In this document: piece by piece, positions 46,421-55,217 of the stretch
Layout: every line of letters starts with the position of its first letter
Numbering within the stretch: position 1 is the first letter of the stretch
From: Lactobacillus sp. HBUAS51381
Lineage (GTDB): Bacteria; Bacillota; Bacilli; Lactobacillales; Lactobacillaceae
DNA length: 59,039 bases
NCBI RefSeq assembly: GCF_012641095.1
Contig: NZ_JAAVSC010000017.1
Span: forward strand, 1 to 59,039
Direction of reading: 5' to 3'
The notes under the pieces: generated by a model
What the model saw: only the letters and a program-made list of their open reading frames with translations
What the model was told of the DNA's origin: nothing
Databases searched by the model: none
Program-made: the position numbers and the translations under genes

Positions 46421-47320
46421 TTAAATGAAGTCGTCATCCTGCTGTTGTAGCTTGAAGAGTTCGGATTGTAACTTGACGGCCAACTTCTTGGCTTCCGGCG
46501 CGTTGATTCGTTGGGGTCGACTGACCGCAATGAGTGGCAGTACCGGGGGCTTTTCCAGCAGGTGAAGAATCCGCAAGGGTTGACCGTGTTTGAGAAAGAA
46601 GCGGGCCATGGACTCTGGAATCAACGCCCAGTTGCGGTCGTTGACCAAGTACTGGGGGACGGTCAGACTGGTGTCCAGGCGAACGAACGGCGGAATCTTA
46701 TCTTCCCAACACAGCATGTGCCACTTCCGATAACTGTCGTTGTAAGGAATCATCACCTCATCGTAGCGGGAAAGCATGGTGGTACCCACAAAGTCGGGGT
46801 AAGCACTGGTCGGCGTGGTGACCAGGACCAACCGTTCCTGGCCAATCTTTCGCGTCTCAATCTTATGACGCGTGGACTCGACAAATGAAAAGCCAATATC
46901 GGCGAGATCGTTATCAATCAGGTCATAAATATTCAAGTCGTCAGTGGTTTGAATGTTCAAGCGCAGCAGCGAATCATCAATTAGTGTGGTGGGGGCAATC
47001 TCCGAGAGAATTGCCGTATTAATGTCCAGAGAGGTCGCGATGTTTAAGACGTGGTAATCCCCCATCTCCTTCAGGCTGTCCACTTGGTCATTGAGCTGAA
47101 TCCATTGACGGGCAATTGGTACAAGGCGTTCACCATAGCGCGTCAAAGAGATCGTGTTATTCCCCTTGACCCGGTTGATGAGTTTCACCCCCAGCAAGCT
47201 TTCCATCCGATGTAACCGGTTACTTACGGCGGCTTGCGTAATATAGAGAGAATCTGCAGCCTGTGAAATCTGCCGGTATTCTACAATTTTTAAAAAGGTC
47301 TGCAAAAGCTCTGAATTCAT
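46421..47320 (-). CDS. LysR-family transcriptional regulator
   Basis: 299 aa. The N-terminal winged helix-turn-helix (MNSELLQTFLKIVEYRQISQAADSL, then ITQAAVSNRLHRMESLLGVKL) is canonical LysR, and the C-terminal two-lobed effector domain spans about residues 90-285. It lies downstream of, and in the same direction as, a histidine phosphatase gene, and both diverge from the mannose-class PTS operon. LysR regulators often control divergent neighbours, so the PTS operon is a candidate target, but the gene is separated from it by the phosphatase gene, which weakens the inference. Confidence 0.93.
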   Translation of the reverse strand: MNSELLQTFLKIVEYRQISQAADSLYITQAAVSNRLHRMESLLGVKLINRVKGNNTISLTRYGERLVPIARQWIQLNDQVDSLKEMGDYHVLNIATSLDINTAILSEIAPTTLIDDSLLRLNIQTTDDLNIYDLIDNDLADIGFSFVESTRHKIETRKIGQERLVLVTTPTSAYPDFVGTTMLSRYDEVMIPYNDSYRKWHMLCWEDKIPPFVRLDTSLTVPQYLVNDRNWALIPESMARFFLKHGQPLRILHLLEKPPVLPLIAVSRPQRINAPEAKKLAVKLQSELFKLQQQDDDFI

Positions 47321-47375
47321 GAGTCTATCTCCAATTCCTACTGAAAACCAATTTTATAGCAAGTATTTCTTTGGC

Positions 47376-48029
47376 TTAATGGTCTATGGTTTGATTATAG
47401 CGAATTAAGTTCACGGTGTCATCGTTTTCTTTGACAATGGAAATGCTACCATTGCCCGGAAAATTGCCAACAATGTTGATCCCTTGAGAGTCTGCCAACG
47501 TGCGAATGAAGGTCCCATGCGTAATGAGGAGAACGGTGGCGTGATCCGGGCAAGCGCCGCGGAGAACCTCGAAACCGTGGTGCCAGCGCGCCATTACCTG
47601 GTCGTAAGTCTCGGCCATCTTGGCGGGATCGGCGTCGTGCATCATTTGCCGTGTCCGGGGGAACCCGAAGTGACGGATTAAATCCTCTTGGCCACCGTAG
47701 CCACTAGATTGGGCGACTTCTCGCCAGGTTGCTGGGGCGTTGAGTCCCTCGTAGTAGCCGAAAAAGACTTCCCGAAAGGTCTTGTTTGGTGCGATGATCT
47801 GCGGCCGCTGTGGCAGCTGGGAAAGAATCAGGTCCCGCGTCTGGATCGCGCGGTTGAGGTCGGATGAGCAAACGTAGTCAAAGGAAATATCTTGCAGGTG
47901 CTTACCGGTTGCCAGAGCTTGCTGGCGGCCCGTCGCTGTTAGCTCGGAATCCACCCAGCCCTGCATGCGATCGAACGAATTGAGTAAGGTTTCGCCATGG
48001 CGGACAACGTAAATCGTGATTTCGGTCAT
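47376..48029 (-). CDS. Histidine phosphatase (phosphoglycerate mutase-like)
   Basis: 217 aa. The catalytic RHG motif is in YVVRHGETLLNSFDRMQGWVD at about residues 8-28, and the second histidine is in LITHGTFIRTL. The acidic proton donor lies in REVFFGYYEG. This is the branched superfamily of broad-specificity phosphatases, and a true phosphoglycerate mutase is unlikely at this length and context. It diverges from the PTS operon across a 172-base spacer holding a cre site. Substrate unknown; a sugar phosphate would fit the context. Confidence 0.9.
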   Translation of the reverse strand: MTEITIYVVRHGETLLNSFDRMQGWVDSELTATGRQQALATGKHLQDISFDYVCSSDLNRAIQTRDLILSQLPQRPQIIAPNKTFREVFFGYYEGLNAPATWREVAQSSGYGGQEDLIRHFGFPRTRQMMHDADPAKMAETYDQVMARWHHGFEVLRGACPDHATVLLITHGTFIRTLADSQGINIVGNFPGNGSISIVKENDDTVNLIRYNQTIDH

Positions 48030-48090
48030 GTTATTTTACCCCCAATATGGTTTGGCTCCATTGTATTCGAAAAAAAGTGCATATTCAAGG

Positions 48091-48118
48091 TTGTAATGAA
48101 ACCGATTTCATTTATAAT
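48091..48118 (+). promoter_or_regulatory. PTS operon promoter overlapped by a cre site
   Basis: TTGTAA 48091-48096, 16 bases, TATAAT 48113-48118. ATGAAACCGATTTCA (48096-48110) matches the cre consensus WTGNAANCGNWNNCW at every position and fills the spacer, so CcpA-HPr-Ser-P should block transcription when good sugars are present. CcpA itself is encoded at the right end of this window. Confidence 0.85.
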
Positions 48119-48132
48119 GGAGACAGATGTTT

Positions 48133-48148
48133 TTACCGGAACCGGTAA
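48133..48148. promoter_or_regulatory. Palindrome downstream of the PTS promoter, possible operator
   Basis: TTACCGG 48133-48139 and CCGGTAA 48142-48148 are perfect 7-bp arms around AA. It lies about 10-25 bases downstream of the predicted transcription start, a place suited to a repressor. The binding protein is unknown. Confidence 0.5.
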
Positions 48149-48201
48149 GAATGATTATCTTAGGTAGCCATTATATATTTAATTTTAGGGAGGCATTTAT
48201 C

Positions 48202-48972
48202 ATGCATGTGACGTTATCTATCTGGCAAGCGTTACTCATTGCACTTTGGGTCGCTTTGGTAGAATCACGAATTTTAGGTTTTTCAACCCTGACGATGCGG
48301 TTCAGTCCGTTGATGACCGGGATGATGGTTGGTTTTATCATGGGGGACATCAAACAAGCCATGATTGTAACCGCTGCCATTCAGTTAGTCTACATGGGGT
48401 TCGTTGCACCGGGGGGCGCCTTACCTGCCGAACCATGTATCGCGACGGCCATTGCGGTGCCCGTTGCGCTGCTGGGGCACATGAGTCCCCAAGGGGCCAT
48501 CGCCATTGCGGTACCCGTGGGATTATTGGGAAGTTACCTCTATCAATTCAGATTCTTCCTGAACACCTTCGCATTGAAGCCAATGGACAAGTACGCTAAG
48601 GAAGGAAATGCTCGGGGATTAGGATTCGCCATCATGGGGATTCCAACCTTGATTTCCTTCGCCCTGTTCATTCCACTGATGTTTATCGCACTGTACTTCG
48701 GGGCACCGGTTATTTCCGGATTGGTTGCGAACATCGAACATGGGACGTTGATTCACGTTTTGAACAGTGTCGGTGGTGGGTTAGCCGCCTTAGGGATCGC
48801 CGTGATCATGCAAGTTATTGGGAAGAAACAACTCTTACCATTCTTCTTCCTGGCTTACTTCATGAGTGTGGCCTTTGCCAAGTTGGACATCAGCATGACG
48901 ATCTACGCCATCTTTGGTGCCATCTTCGCCATCCTCTACGTGACGTTTACGTCTAAGAAATCGACAAATTAA
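48202..48972 (+). CDS. PTS mannose/fructose/sorbose-class EIIC
   Basis: 256 aa integral membrane subunit of a mannose-family permease, with seven or so hydrophobic segments. The conserved GFIMGDIKQAMIVTAAIQLVYMG segment and PAEPCIATAIAVPVALL are typical of this class. ATG 48202 follows AGGGAGG. The frame is open from 48127 but that part contains the operator palindrome. It is first of the operon IIC-IID-IIA-IIB. The sugar cannot be named from sequence. Confidence 0.93.
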   Translation: MHVTLSIWQALLIALWVALVESRILGFSTLTMRFSPLMTGMMVGFIMGDIKQAMIVTAAIQLVYMGFVAPGGALPAEPCIATAIAVPVALLGHMSPQGAIAIAVPVGLLGSYLYQFRFFLNTFALKPMDKYAKEGNARGLGFAIMGIPTLISFALFIPLMFIALYFGAPVISGLVANIEHGTLIHVLNSVGGGLAALGIAVIMQVIGKKQLLPFFFLAYFMSVAFAKLDISMTIYAIFGAIFAILYVTFTSKKSTN

Positions 48973-48992
48973 GGATTAAGGAGGTCAGATCA

Positions 48993-49898
48993 ATGAGTGA
49001 AGAAGTAGCTGCAACGAATGCCGACGTCCCAGCATCTGAGGACGTCCAAGCCGAAGAACATCGCATTCCACAACCTGATAAGATTACTAATAAAGACTTA
49101 ATGAAGTCCTGGTTCGGTTGGTGGTGGGCTAACGAAGTCCCCCATACGTTCGACCGAATGTTGGCACCAGCTTTCTGTTTCGGGCTGATTCCAACCTTGA
49201 AAAAGCTCTATAAAGACAAAACCGAATTGGCAAAAGCCTTTCAACGGCACCTGTTATTCTTCAACACCCAAGCAACTTGGGGTGGGGGAACCTTAACTGG
49301 GGTGACCATTTCCCTTGAAGAAGCACGGGCCAAGGCCTTAGCCAATGGCGAAGAACCCATCTCAGAAGATATGATCAACAACACCAAGGTTGGGCTGATG
49401 GGTCCATTGGCTGGTATTGGGGATTCCATTGACTCCGGAACCGTACAATACATCTTCATCGCCATCTTCTTACCGTTCGCGCAAAAAGGGAACTTCATGG
49501 GGGCCTTGCTCCCGTTCCTCTGCTTCGCCATTGCCACCTTTACTTATGGTTATTACTTCACGAAGATGGGGTATTCTCTTGGGCGGGCAGCCGCTAAGGA
49601 AATCATGACCGGTGGCCGAATGGCCGGTATTATCGATGGCCTGGGGGTTCTCGGGCTGTACATGATGGGAATCTTAGCCGGTCAGTACATTAAGATTCAA
49701 AGTTATCTGAAGTTCACGATTAGCAAGAAGACCTTCGATGTGCAAGATATCTTGAACACGATCCTACCGGGGATTTTGCCGCTGTTCGCTGTTCTGATGC
49801 TGTACTGGTACTTCCAGAAGCAAGGCCTCAAGATTACGCGTGGTCTGGTTTACTTAACCATTGCGCTGGTTGTATTGAGTATCTTCTACGTCATTTAA
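48993..49898 (+). CDS. PTS mannose/fructose/sorbose-class EIID
   Basis: 301 aa. After a roughly 30-residue acidic N-terminus the EIID core begins ITNKDLMKSWFGWWW. The conserved FFNTQATWGGGTLTGVTISLEE, GLMGPLAGIGDSID and C-terminal membrane helices identify the family, unique to mannose-class PTS. It forms the translocation complex with EIIC, and AGGAGG lies before the start. The cytoplasmic IIA follows after 17 bases. Confidence 0.95.
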   Translation: MSEEVAATNADVPASEDVQAEEHRIPQPDKITNKDLMKSWFGWWWANEVPHTFDRMLAPAFCFGLIPTLKKLYKDKTELAKAFQRHLLFFNTQATWGGGTLTGVTISLEEARAKALANGEEPISEDMINNTKVGLMGPLAGIGDSIDSGTVQYIFIAIFLPFAQKGNFMGALLPFLCFAIATFTYGYYFTKMGYSLGRAAAKEIMTGGRMAGIIDGLGVLGLYMMGILAGQYIKIQSYLKFTISKKTFDVQDILNTILPGILPLFAVLMLYWYFQKQGLKITRGLVYLTIALVVLSIFYVI

Positions 49899-49915
49899 AG
49901 GAGGAAGTCAGAATT

Positions 49916-50332
49916 ATGAAACGTGCATTCTTAGTGATTACCCACGGCGACATGGGTGTTGAAACGGTTAAAAGCATGGAATTGTTGATGGGTCCCCAGG
50001 AAAACGTGAAGGCGCTAGGCCTCCATCCGGGTGAATCGGTTGATGATTTGCGGACAAAAGTTTATGATATTTTACAAGCCAACGAAGCCGATTATGACGA
50101 AACCGTCTTACTGGTCGACTTACTAGGTGGGAGTCCATCTAACGTGTCTCTGTCAACCTTAGCCAAGTATCACGACATGAAGATCGTGACGGGGCTGAGC
50201 TTGCCGTTACTCGTCAACATTCTGAATTTCTCCGACGCAGAGGAAGATACGGATAAATTGATTAACGATTCCATCGGCGTGGCGACCGAGGGCATGAAGC
50301 TAATCGACAAGAATTTCTTACACCAATCATAA
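49916..50332 (+). CDS. PTS mannose/fructose/sorbose-class EIIA
   Basis: 138 aa cytoplasmic phosphocarrier. The phosphorylated histidine is His10 in VITHGDMG, and the DLLGGSPSNVS motif follows at about residues 66-76. It accepts phosphate from HPr and passes it to EIIB. It is encoded separately from IIB here, whereas many mannose permeases fuse IIA and IIB in one chain. Confidence 0.95.
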   Translation: MKRAFLVITHGDMGVETVKSMELLMGPQENVKALGLHPGESVDDLRTKVYDILQANEADYDETVLLVDLLGGSPSNVSLSTLAKYHDMKIVTGLSLPLLVNILNFSDAEEDTDKLINDSIGVATEGMKLIDKNFLHQS

Positions 50333-50368
50333 ATAGTGAAGCGCATTTAAAATTGGAGGATAAATATT

Positions 50369-50851
50369 ATGGGACAAATTAATTTAGCACGGGTCGACGA
50401 TCGTTTAATTCACGGCCAAGTTATGACTAAGTGGACCAAAGGTTTTGGCACAAACTCAGTTTATGTGGTGGACAACGCCACCGCTGCCGATGACTTCATG
50501 AAGGATATTTACGTCAGCACTAACTCTACCGGTGGTCTGAGCATCAAGGTGTACAGTGCGACGGAAGTTGCCGAAGAATGGAAGAAAAACCAATTTGGCG
50601 ACGATAAAGTTGTGATCGTTTTCAAGTACATCAAGGAAGTTAAGGAAGCCTTAGCAGCTGGTCTGGAACTTAAGGAGCTTAATGTTGGCGGAATTTCCAA
50701 GAAGCCCAACACCAAGTTCGTGATTCCGACAGTGGCAATTGGTGATGCTGAAAAAGCAGAATTGAAGGAATTCCATGACCAAGGTCTCGAAATTTACTTC
50801 CAAACCGTACCTGACTCCAAGCGAGTAGAATACGACTCAGCAATCAAGTAA
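50369..50851 (+). CDS. PTS mannose/fructose/sorbose-class EIIB
   Basis: 160 aa. The phospho-acceptor is His15 in RVDDRLIHGQVMTKW, the hallmark of this class, and the GGIS motif lies at about residue 110. It phosphorylates the incoming sugar bound to EIIC/EIID. TTGGAGGA precedes ATG 50369. Confidence 0.96.
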   Translation: MGQINLARVDDRLIHGQVMTKWTKGFGTNSVYVVDNATAADDFMKDIYVSTNSTGGLSIKVYSATEVAEEWKKNQFGDDKVVIVFKYIKEVKEALAAGLELKELNVGGISKKPNTKFVIPTVAIGDAEKAELKEFHDQGLEIYFQTVPDSKRVEYDSAIK

Positions 50852-50895
50852 CGTTTGGCGGCGAGTTAGTTCACAAATGATTTGAGGAATTGATA

Positions 50896-51435
50896 ATGAA
50901 AGATGCATACGAAGTTTATCCCAGTCGGTTACGAATCTACATGACCACGATTGTCTTTATTCTGTTTGGATTGGCCATCTGTGGGGTGGTCTTCACGGGA
51001 ACTTGGCTGATCATGAAGATTGTGGCGGTGGCCTTTGGCTTACTCTTCTTCTACGCGGCCTTTGAGACGGCGAAGAAGGGGCTGGGCAAACAGCCGGATT
51101 ACATTTTCGATGACCGGGGGATTACGGACAACACACAGGAACCGACCGTAGTGGTTCCGTGGGCGGATATTTTGAAGATCGAGATGACGCCGAATAACGC
51201 GGTCATGCAGATCGGTATTCTAGCCCGTAAGACGGTGGTCAGTCAGGATGAAAAGAGTGTCGTCTTAGCCCGTAACCTCGTCAGCAATGGGAACATGGCC
51301 TTTTATTCGATTATGATCGATGGATTCAAGTTTCGGCAGAAGCAATTTCTCAACATTTTTGAAGAACTCCAACGCCAAGGAGTGAAGCACAATCCCAGCA
51401 TTTTGGTGAATAAGGTGCTGGAGAAGAAACGCTGA
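50896..51435 (+). CDS. STM3941-like two-helix membrane protein of unknown function
   Basis: 179 aa. Two adjacent membrane helices (about residues 15-35 and 40-57) are followed by a cytoplasmic beta-rich domain (PDYIFDDRGITDNTQEPTVV, then VPWADILKIEM) resembling the PH-like STM3941/DUF5381 type. The family call is from memory of the pattern and is tentative. It lies inside the PTS operon between IIB and Enzyme I, which suggests co-regulation but no defined role. ATG 50896 has GAGGA upstream. Confidence 0.7.
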   Translation: MKDAYEVYPSRLRIYMTTIVFILFGLAICGVVFTGTWLIMKIVAVAFGLLFFYAAFETAKKGLGKQPDYIFDDRGITDNTQEPTVVVPWADILKIEMTPNNAVMQIGILARKTVVSQDEKSVVLARNLVSNGNMAFYSIMIDGFKFRQKQFLNIFEELQRQGVKHNPSILVNKVLEKKR

Positions 51436-51468
51436 TGACGGACTGAATTACTCGAGGAGAAATGACGT

Positions 51469-53199
51469 ATGTCGACGAAAATTACAGGAATTGCGGCGAG
51501 CGATGGGATTGGCATCGCGAAAGCCTACACGTTAGTTGACCCAGATTTAAGTTTCGAAAAAAAGACGGTCACGGACCCGCAAGCCGAAATTGATCGGTTG
51601 GTGGCGGCCCGCCAGATTACCGTTTCAGAACTGGAAGAAATCAAAGCTAAGGCGCTCGACAATCTCGGCCCCAAAGAAGCCGAGGTCTTCGATGCCCACC
51701 TGGCCATGGTGAATGATCCCGAATTCAACAAGCAAGTGGAAGACGAGATTAAGCAGCAGTCTTGCAACGCCGAAACGGCCCAGCAAGACGTTGCCAATCA
51801 ATTCTCAGCCACTTTAGAAGCCATGACGGACAACGCCTACATGCAGGAACGCGCGGCCGACGTCCGGGACGTCACGAAGCGGGTCCTTAGCCACTTGTTG
51901 AACCGGCCATTGCCTAATTTGGCACTGGTGGATTCTCCCGTGGTGGTGGTCTCTCACGATCTGACCCCTTCGGATACGGCGCAGTTGGACCGGCAGTTTG
52001 TAAAGGGTATCTTGGTCGATTTGGGTGGACGAACGAGCCACTCAGCCATCATGTCCCGAACGTTGGAGATTCCTGCGGTCGTTGGGACGGAGAAGGCCAC
52101 GGCCACCATTCAAGAGGGCAAAACGGTGATCTTGGACGGCTTACACGGTGTGGCGCTGATCGATCCGAGCGAAGCCGAACTCGACGATTACCGGCAACAA
52201 GCCGCAGACTTCGCCGAACAAAAGGCATTGTGGGATCAACTGAGGGACCAGCCAACCGTTTCCAAGGATGGGCAATCCTTCATGTTGGCCGCCAACATTG
52301 GGACGCCGGCCGATTTACCGGCCGTCCTGAAGTCGGGTGCCGAAGGAATTGGGTTGTTCCGATCCGAGTTCCTCTACATGGACAGCGACCAGTTACCTTC
52401 CGAAGAGGCACAGTTTGAGGCCTACAAGGCGGCCGTTTCACAAATGGATGGCAAGCCAGTGGTCGTTCGGACCATGGATATCGGGGGCGACAAGGATCTC
52501 CCGTACATGCAGCTGCCTAAGGAAATGAACCCGTTCTTGGGTTACCGGGCGATCCGGATTTCCCTCAAACGGCAAGACATTTTCCGGACGCAACTGCGGG
52601 CCTTGATTCGGGCCTCGGCGTTTGGTGATTTGGGCATTATGTTCCCAATGATTGCCACGTTAGAGGAGCTACGGCAAGCCAAGACCATCTTCAATGAAGA
52701 GAAGACTAAGCTGGTGGAAGCCGGCGTCAAGGTGGGCGAGAAGATTAAGTTGGGGATGATGATTGAAATCCCTAACGCGGCCATCTTCGCCGATCACTTT
52801 GCCAAGGAAGTCGACTTCTTTAGCATTGGGACGAACGATTTGATTCAGTATACGTTTGCGGCCGACCGGGGGAACGAACGGGTTTCCTACCTCTATCAAC
52901 CGTACCATCCAAGTCTTTTGGGCCTGATTAACCACGTCATCAAGGCTGCGCACCGTCACGGAACCAGTGTGGCGATGTGTGGGGAAATGGCCGGTGACCA
53001 GACGGCGGTTCCACTGTTGATGGGGATGGGCCTCGATGAATTCTCGATGAGCGCCACCTCCGTACTGAAGACGCGGAATCTGATGAAGCACCTCGATGCC
53101 TCGACGTTGACCGATTTGGCCGAAGCCGCCATTAATGATTGCGAGACCAGCGATCAGGTGAAGGCCTTGGTTGAGAAGTTGAAGACGCAACAAGCTTAA
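51469..53199 (+). CDS. ptsI: PTS Enzyme I (phosphoenolpyruvate-protein phosphotransferase)
   Basis: 576 aa, full length. The phospho-histidine is in GGRTSHSAIMSRTLEIPA (about residues 184-201). The PEP-binding TIM barrel has FRSEFLYMD, RTMDIGGDK, IGTNDLIQYT and the active-site cysteine in AMCGEMAGD. It starts the PTS cascade by transferring phosphate from PEP to HPr. No ptsH gene is next to it, which is unusual: in lactobacilli the housekeeping ptsI directly follows ptsH. This copy closes the mannose-class operon and may be a second, dedicated Enzyme I. A strong terminator follows. Confidence 0.95.
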   Translation: MSTKITGIAASDGIGIAKAYTLVDPDLSFEKKTVTDPQAEIDRLVAARQITVSELEEIKAKALDNLGPKEAEVFDAHLAMVNDPEFNKQVEDEIKQQSCNAETAQQDVANQFSATLEAMTDNAYMQERAADVRDVTKRVLSHLLNRPLPNLALVDSPVVVVSHDLTPSDTAQLDRQFVKGILVDLGGRTSHSAIMSRTLEIPAVVGTEKATATIQEGKTVILDGLHGVALIDPSEAELDDYRQQAADFAEQKALWDQLRDQPTVSKDGQSFMLAANIGTPADLPAVLKSGAEGIGLFRSEFLYMDSDQLPSEEAQFEAYKAAVSQMDGKPVVVRTMDIGGDKDLPYMQLPKEMNPFLGYRAIRISLKRQDIFRTQLRALIRASAFGDLGIMFPMIATLEELRQAKTIFNEEKTKLVEAGVKVGEKIKLGMMIEIPNAAIFADHFAKEVDFFSIGTNDLIQYTFAADRGNERVSYLYQPYHPSLLGLINHVIKAAHRHGTSVAMCGEMAGDQTAVPLLMGMGLDEFSMSATSVLKTRNLMKHLDASTLTDLAEAAINDCETSDQVKALVEKLKTQQA

Positions 53200-53209
53200 T
53201 ATAGAACGA

Positions 53210-53246
53210 AAAGAAAGTCTGGGACGATAGGTCTCAGACTTTCTTT
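53210..53246. terminator. Bidirectional terminator between ptsI and the surface-protein gene
   Basis: A perfect 12-bp stem (53210-53221 with 53235-53246, AAAGAAAGTCTG arm), A-rich on the left and T-rich on the right, fits both convergent genes. Confidence 0.88.
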
Positions 53247-53302
53247 GTGGTGATGGAATTTGAAGTGCGTAAATACGGTTTTTACACTGAAAAGCGGTTC
53301 TT

Positions 53303-54787
53303 TCATGCTTTGCTTTCATGGACTTTCCTGACTTTTCCAAAGAGTCTAACGGTGCTAAGCAGGAATAACAGGAGGTAGCCATAGAAAGAGAAACTGGTTT
53401 TATCTTCAGAGGTCTGAGGAAGGCGAGCACGCCCCTGCGGATTAACTTCAGAAACCGCTGCCTTGGCACTTAATTGGGGACTATTCCCAGTCCTTTCTTG
53501 AATTGAAAATGCTGATTGGATGTCCCCGTCAACGTATTTAGCCCAAAAATGGTTGAATAGCGTGGCATTATTGATTTCCAATGTTTTACTTATTGCTCTT
53601 AAATGGCCATTTGGGGAATCTAAATTGAGGGTTCGAACCGTTAGTTTCTCGGACTGATTATTAACCTTCATGACCTTCACGAGACGACTGTTTGTGGACT
53701 TTTCAAAAATGAAACTATTTGTGGACGTGCTGAAATAGCCGAAGCGGTGGCCGAAAGTGGCGACATCGTTATTTGCCAGAGATAATGTTTTATTCCGGGA
53801 TGCTGGGGATATCGCGTAAATGGCAACGCTTGATTGCCCCTTAGAATTCTTGCTAAGCGTGATATCAAAGTCGTCATCAAAGATTTCAATGTATTTCAAA
53901 CTGCCATCGGCGTAGGTCACTGTGAAGATGTCCATACCAGCCTGTGAAGAGGTCCGGATGCGCGGAACTTGATAAATAAAAGTAACCGTTTGCTTTGTTG
54001 ACGTGTAAGTCCCGTTAATTTGACTCGCTCCCTTGAGCATGAAATCTTTGGCATCCCCATCATTGAAGTTGAGAGCGTTTACGGTGAAGCGATCACCAAC
54101 GTTACCCGTGAGAACTTTTTTTAGAAGTTCTCCGCCAGTGTCCATCTTGTAATAAACATAGACCGTGCCCTTTTGTGCGGTAATTGCTTGGCTAGCAGTA
54201 GCGTTTACCGATTGATCGGGTGTTGTTCCTTGGACCATGTCGCCAACTGGTACGGCCGCACGCACGGTATTAGCATTTTCAGGTGAGGTAGCGTGATCGT
54301 TGTCAGCTATCCCCGTGGTCGTATTTGTGCTGGCTAGGGGTTCTGGTGCGGCAGCTCTAGGCGTGCTGGTGTTTTTCTGTTTAGCTTTTGCATCGTCGTT
54401 TGCTCCAGTGTTGATTTCAGCAGTATTGGGTGGGGTGAGGTCGTTACGATTGTCGTCAGTCGTTGAATCATCGGGTGTGGTGTTGTCGTCAACGGATTCT
54501 TCAGGTGTAACGTCGGTGCTAGTTGCGTCCTTCGAGGTACTGCTGTCACCGTTTGCGGAACGGGGGGACTGGCTGAGAGGTTGCGTCGGCGATTCGCTAG
54601 TTGAGAAATTGGAAGTTAGCGATACATCAGGCGTTGTATTGTCCGCTGAAGCTTTTGTGGATTCGTTAAGTAGACCGACATTTAGGCTGGTTAAAAGCAC
54701 CCCGGCAAAGAGTAACGCCTTGGTTTTGCTGTGGATGTGACTAGTATTAGGCTGATCTGTTGATTGGGTATGTATTTTTTGGCGCAT
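53303..54787 (-). CDS. LPQTSE-anchored surface protein with MucBP-like domain
   Basis: 494 aa secreted, wall-anchored protein. The signal peptide covers residues 1-48 (hydrophobic core ALLFAGVLLTSLNVGLL, cleavage after ASA). A Ser/Thr/Asp/Pro-rich low-complexity stalk runs from about 49 to 200. A MucBP-like beta domain (GTVYVYYKMDTGGELL, then VTFIYQVP) covers about 205-275. An unassigned domain of about 170 residues follows. The sortase signal LPQTSE is at 456-461, with a membrane helix and an RKVHESK charged tail. The LPQTxE form is the one used by plantarum/brevis-group sortases. A likely adhesion or mucus-interaction role is inferred. The gene is more A/T-rich than its neighbours, which hints at separate acquisition. 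Confidence 0.88.
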   Translation of the reverse strand: MRQKIHTQSTDQPNTSHIHSKTKALLFAGVLLTSLNVGLLNESTKASADNTTPDVSLTSNFSTSESPTQPLSQSPRSANGDSSTSKDATSTDVTPEESVDDNTTPDDSTTDDNRNDLTPPNTAEINTGANDDAKAKQKNTSTPRAAAPEPLASTNTTTGIADNDHATSPENANTVRAAVPVGDMVQGTTPDQSVNATASQAITAQKGTVYVYYKMDTGGELLKKVLTGNVGDRFTVNALNFNDGDAKDFMLKGASQINGTYTSTKQTVTFIYQVPRIRTSSQAGMDIFTVTYADGSLKYIEIFDDDFDITLSKNSKGQSSVAIYAISPASRNKTLSLANNDVATFGHRFGYFSTSTNSFIFEKSTNSRLVKVMKVNNQSEKLTVRTLNLDSPNGHLRAISKTLEINNATLFNHFWAKYVDGDIQSAFSIQERTGNSPQLSAKAAVSEVNPQGRARLPQTSEDKTSFSFYGYLLLFLLSTVRLFGKVRKVHESKA

Positions 54788-54815
54788 GACGTATCACTCC
54801 ATCTTTAAGACATAT

Positions 54816-54841
54816 GTTACATTTATAAATAATAGTTACAT
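54816..54841. repeat. Direct repeat before the surface-protein gene
   Basis: GTTACAT occurs at 54816-54822 and 54835-54841 in the same orientation, 19 bases apart, in an A/T-rich tract 29 bases upstream of the surface-protein start. Same-face repeats two helical turns apart often bind a dimeric activator. The rest of 54842-55140 shows no convincing gene. Confidence 0.45.
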
Positions 54842-55146
54842 AAAATATGAAATAAGACAACAAGTTTCTCTCGGATCAAGTGAACAGCGTCATACTTTTG
54901 TCCCGGAATATGTACATCAGTGACCGCAACCCATGACGAAATAAAAAGCCAGGTCGGTTACTGATGGCAGGCAAAATCAGTGTGGATGGCACCGGTGGAG
55001 AAGAGAATGCTAGGCATAACTTGCCTTGCCCAATGGTGGTGCGCCATTCTTTAGTGAGACTGTAAATCATGGAAGCCTATTTTATCCGCGTGGAGATGCG
55101 GTTAGTCTTCTCTGGGCTAGTATGATCCTGCGCGATACCGACCAAC

Positions 55147-55190
55147 AAAAAAACGGCATAACCCCAGGAGAATCCCGGAGTCATGCCGTT
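55147..55190 (-). terminator. Terminator of the SPFH gene
   Basis: AACGGCAT 55152-55159 pairs with ATGCCGTT 55183-55190. The A run at 55147-55153 is the T tract on the minus strand. Confidence 0.8.
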
Positions 55191-55217
55191 AGGTGCAGTG
55201 TATAGAGACGCTTTACG

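Noticed and set aside
54300-54740. Plus-strand frame opposite the surface-protein stalk
   Set aside because: It arises from the repetitive Ser/Thr/Asp codons of the real gene. No ribosome site.
54876-55070. Possible 64-aa gene on the minus strand
   Set aside because: No ribosome site, no recognisable domain and a composition unlike neighbouring proteins. Treated as noncoding or decayed.
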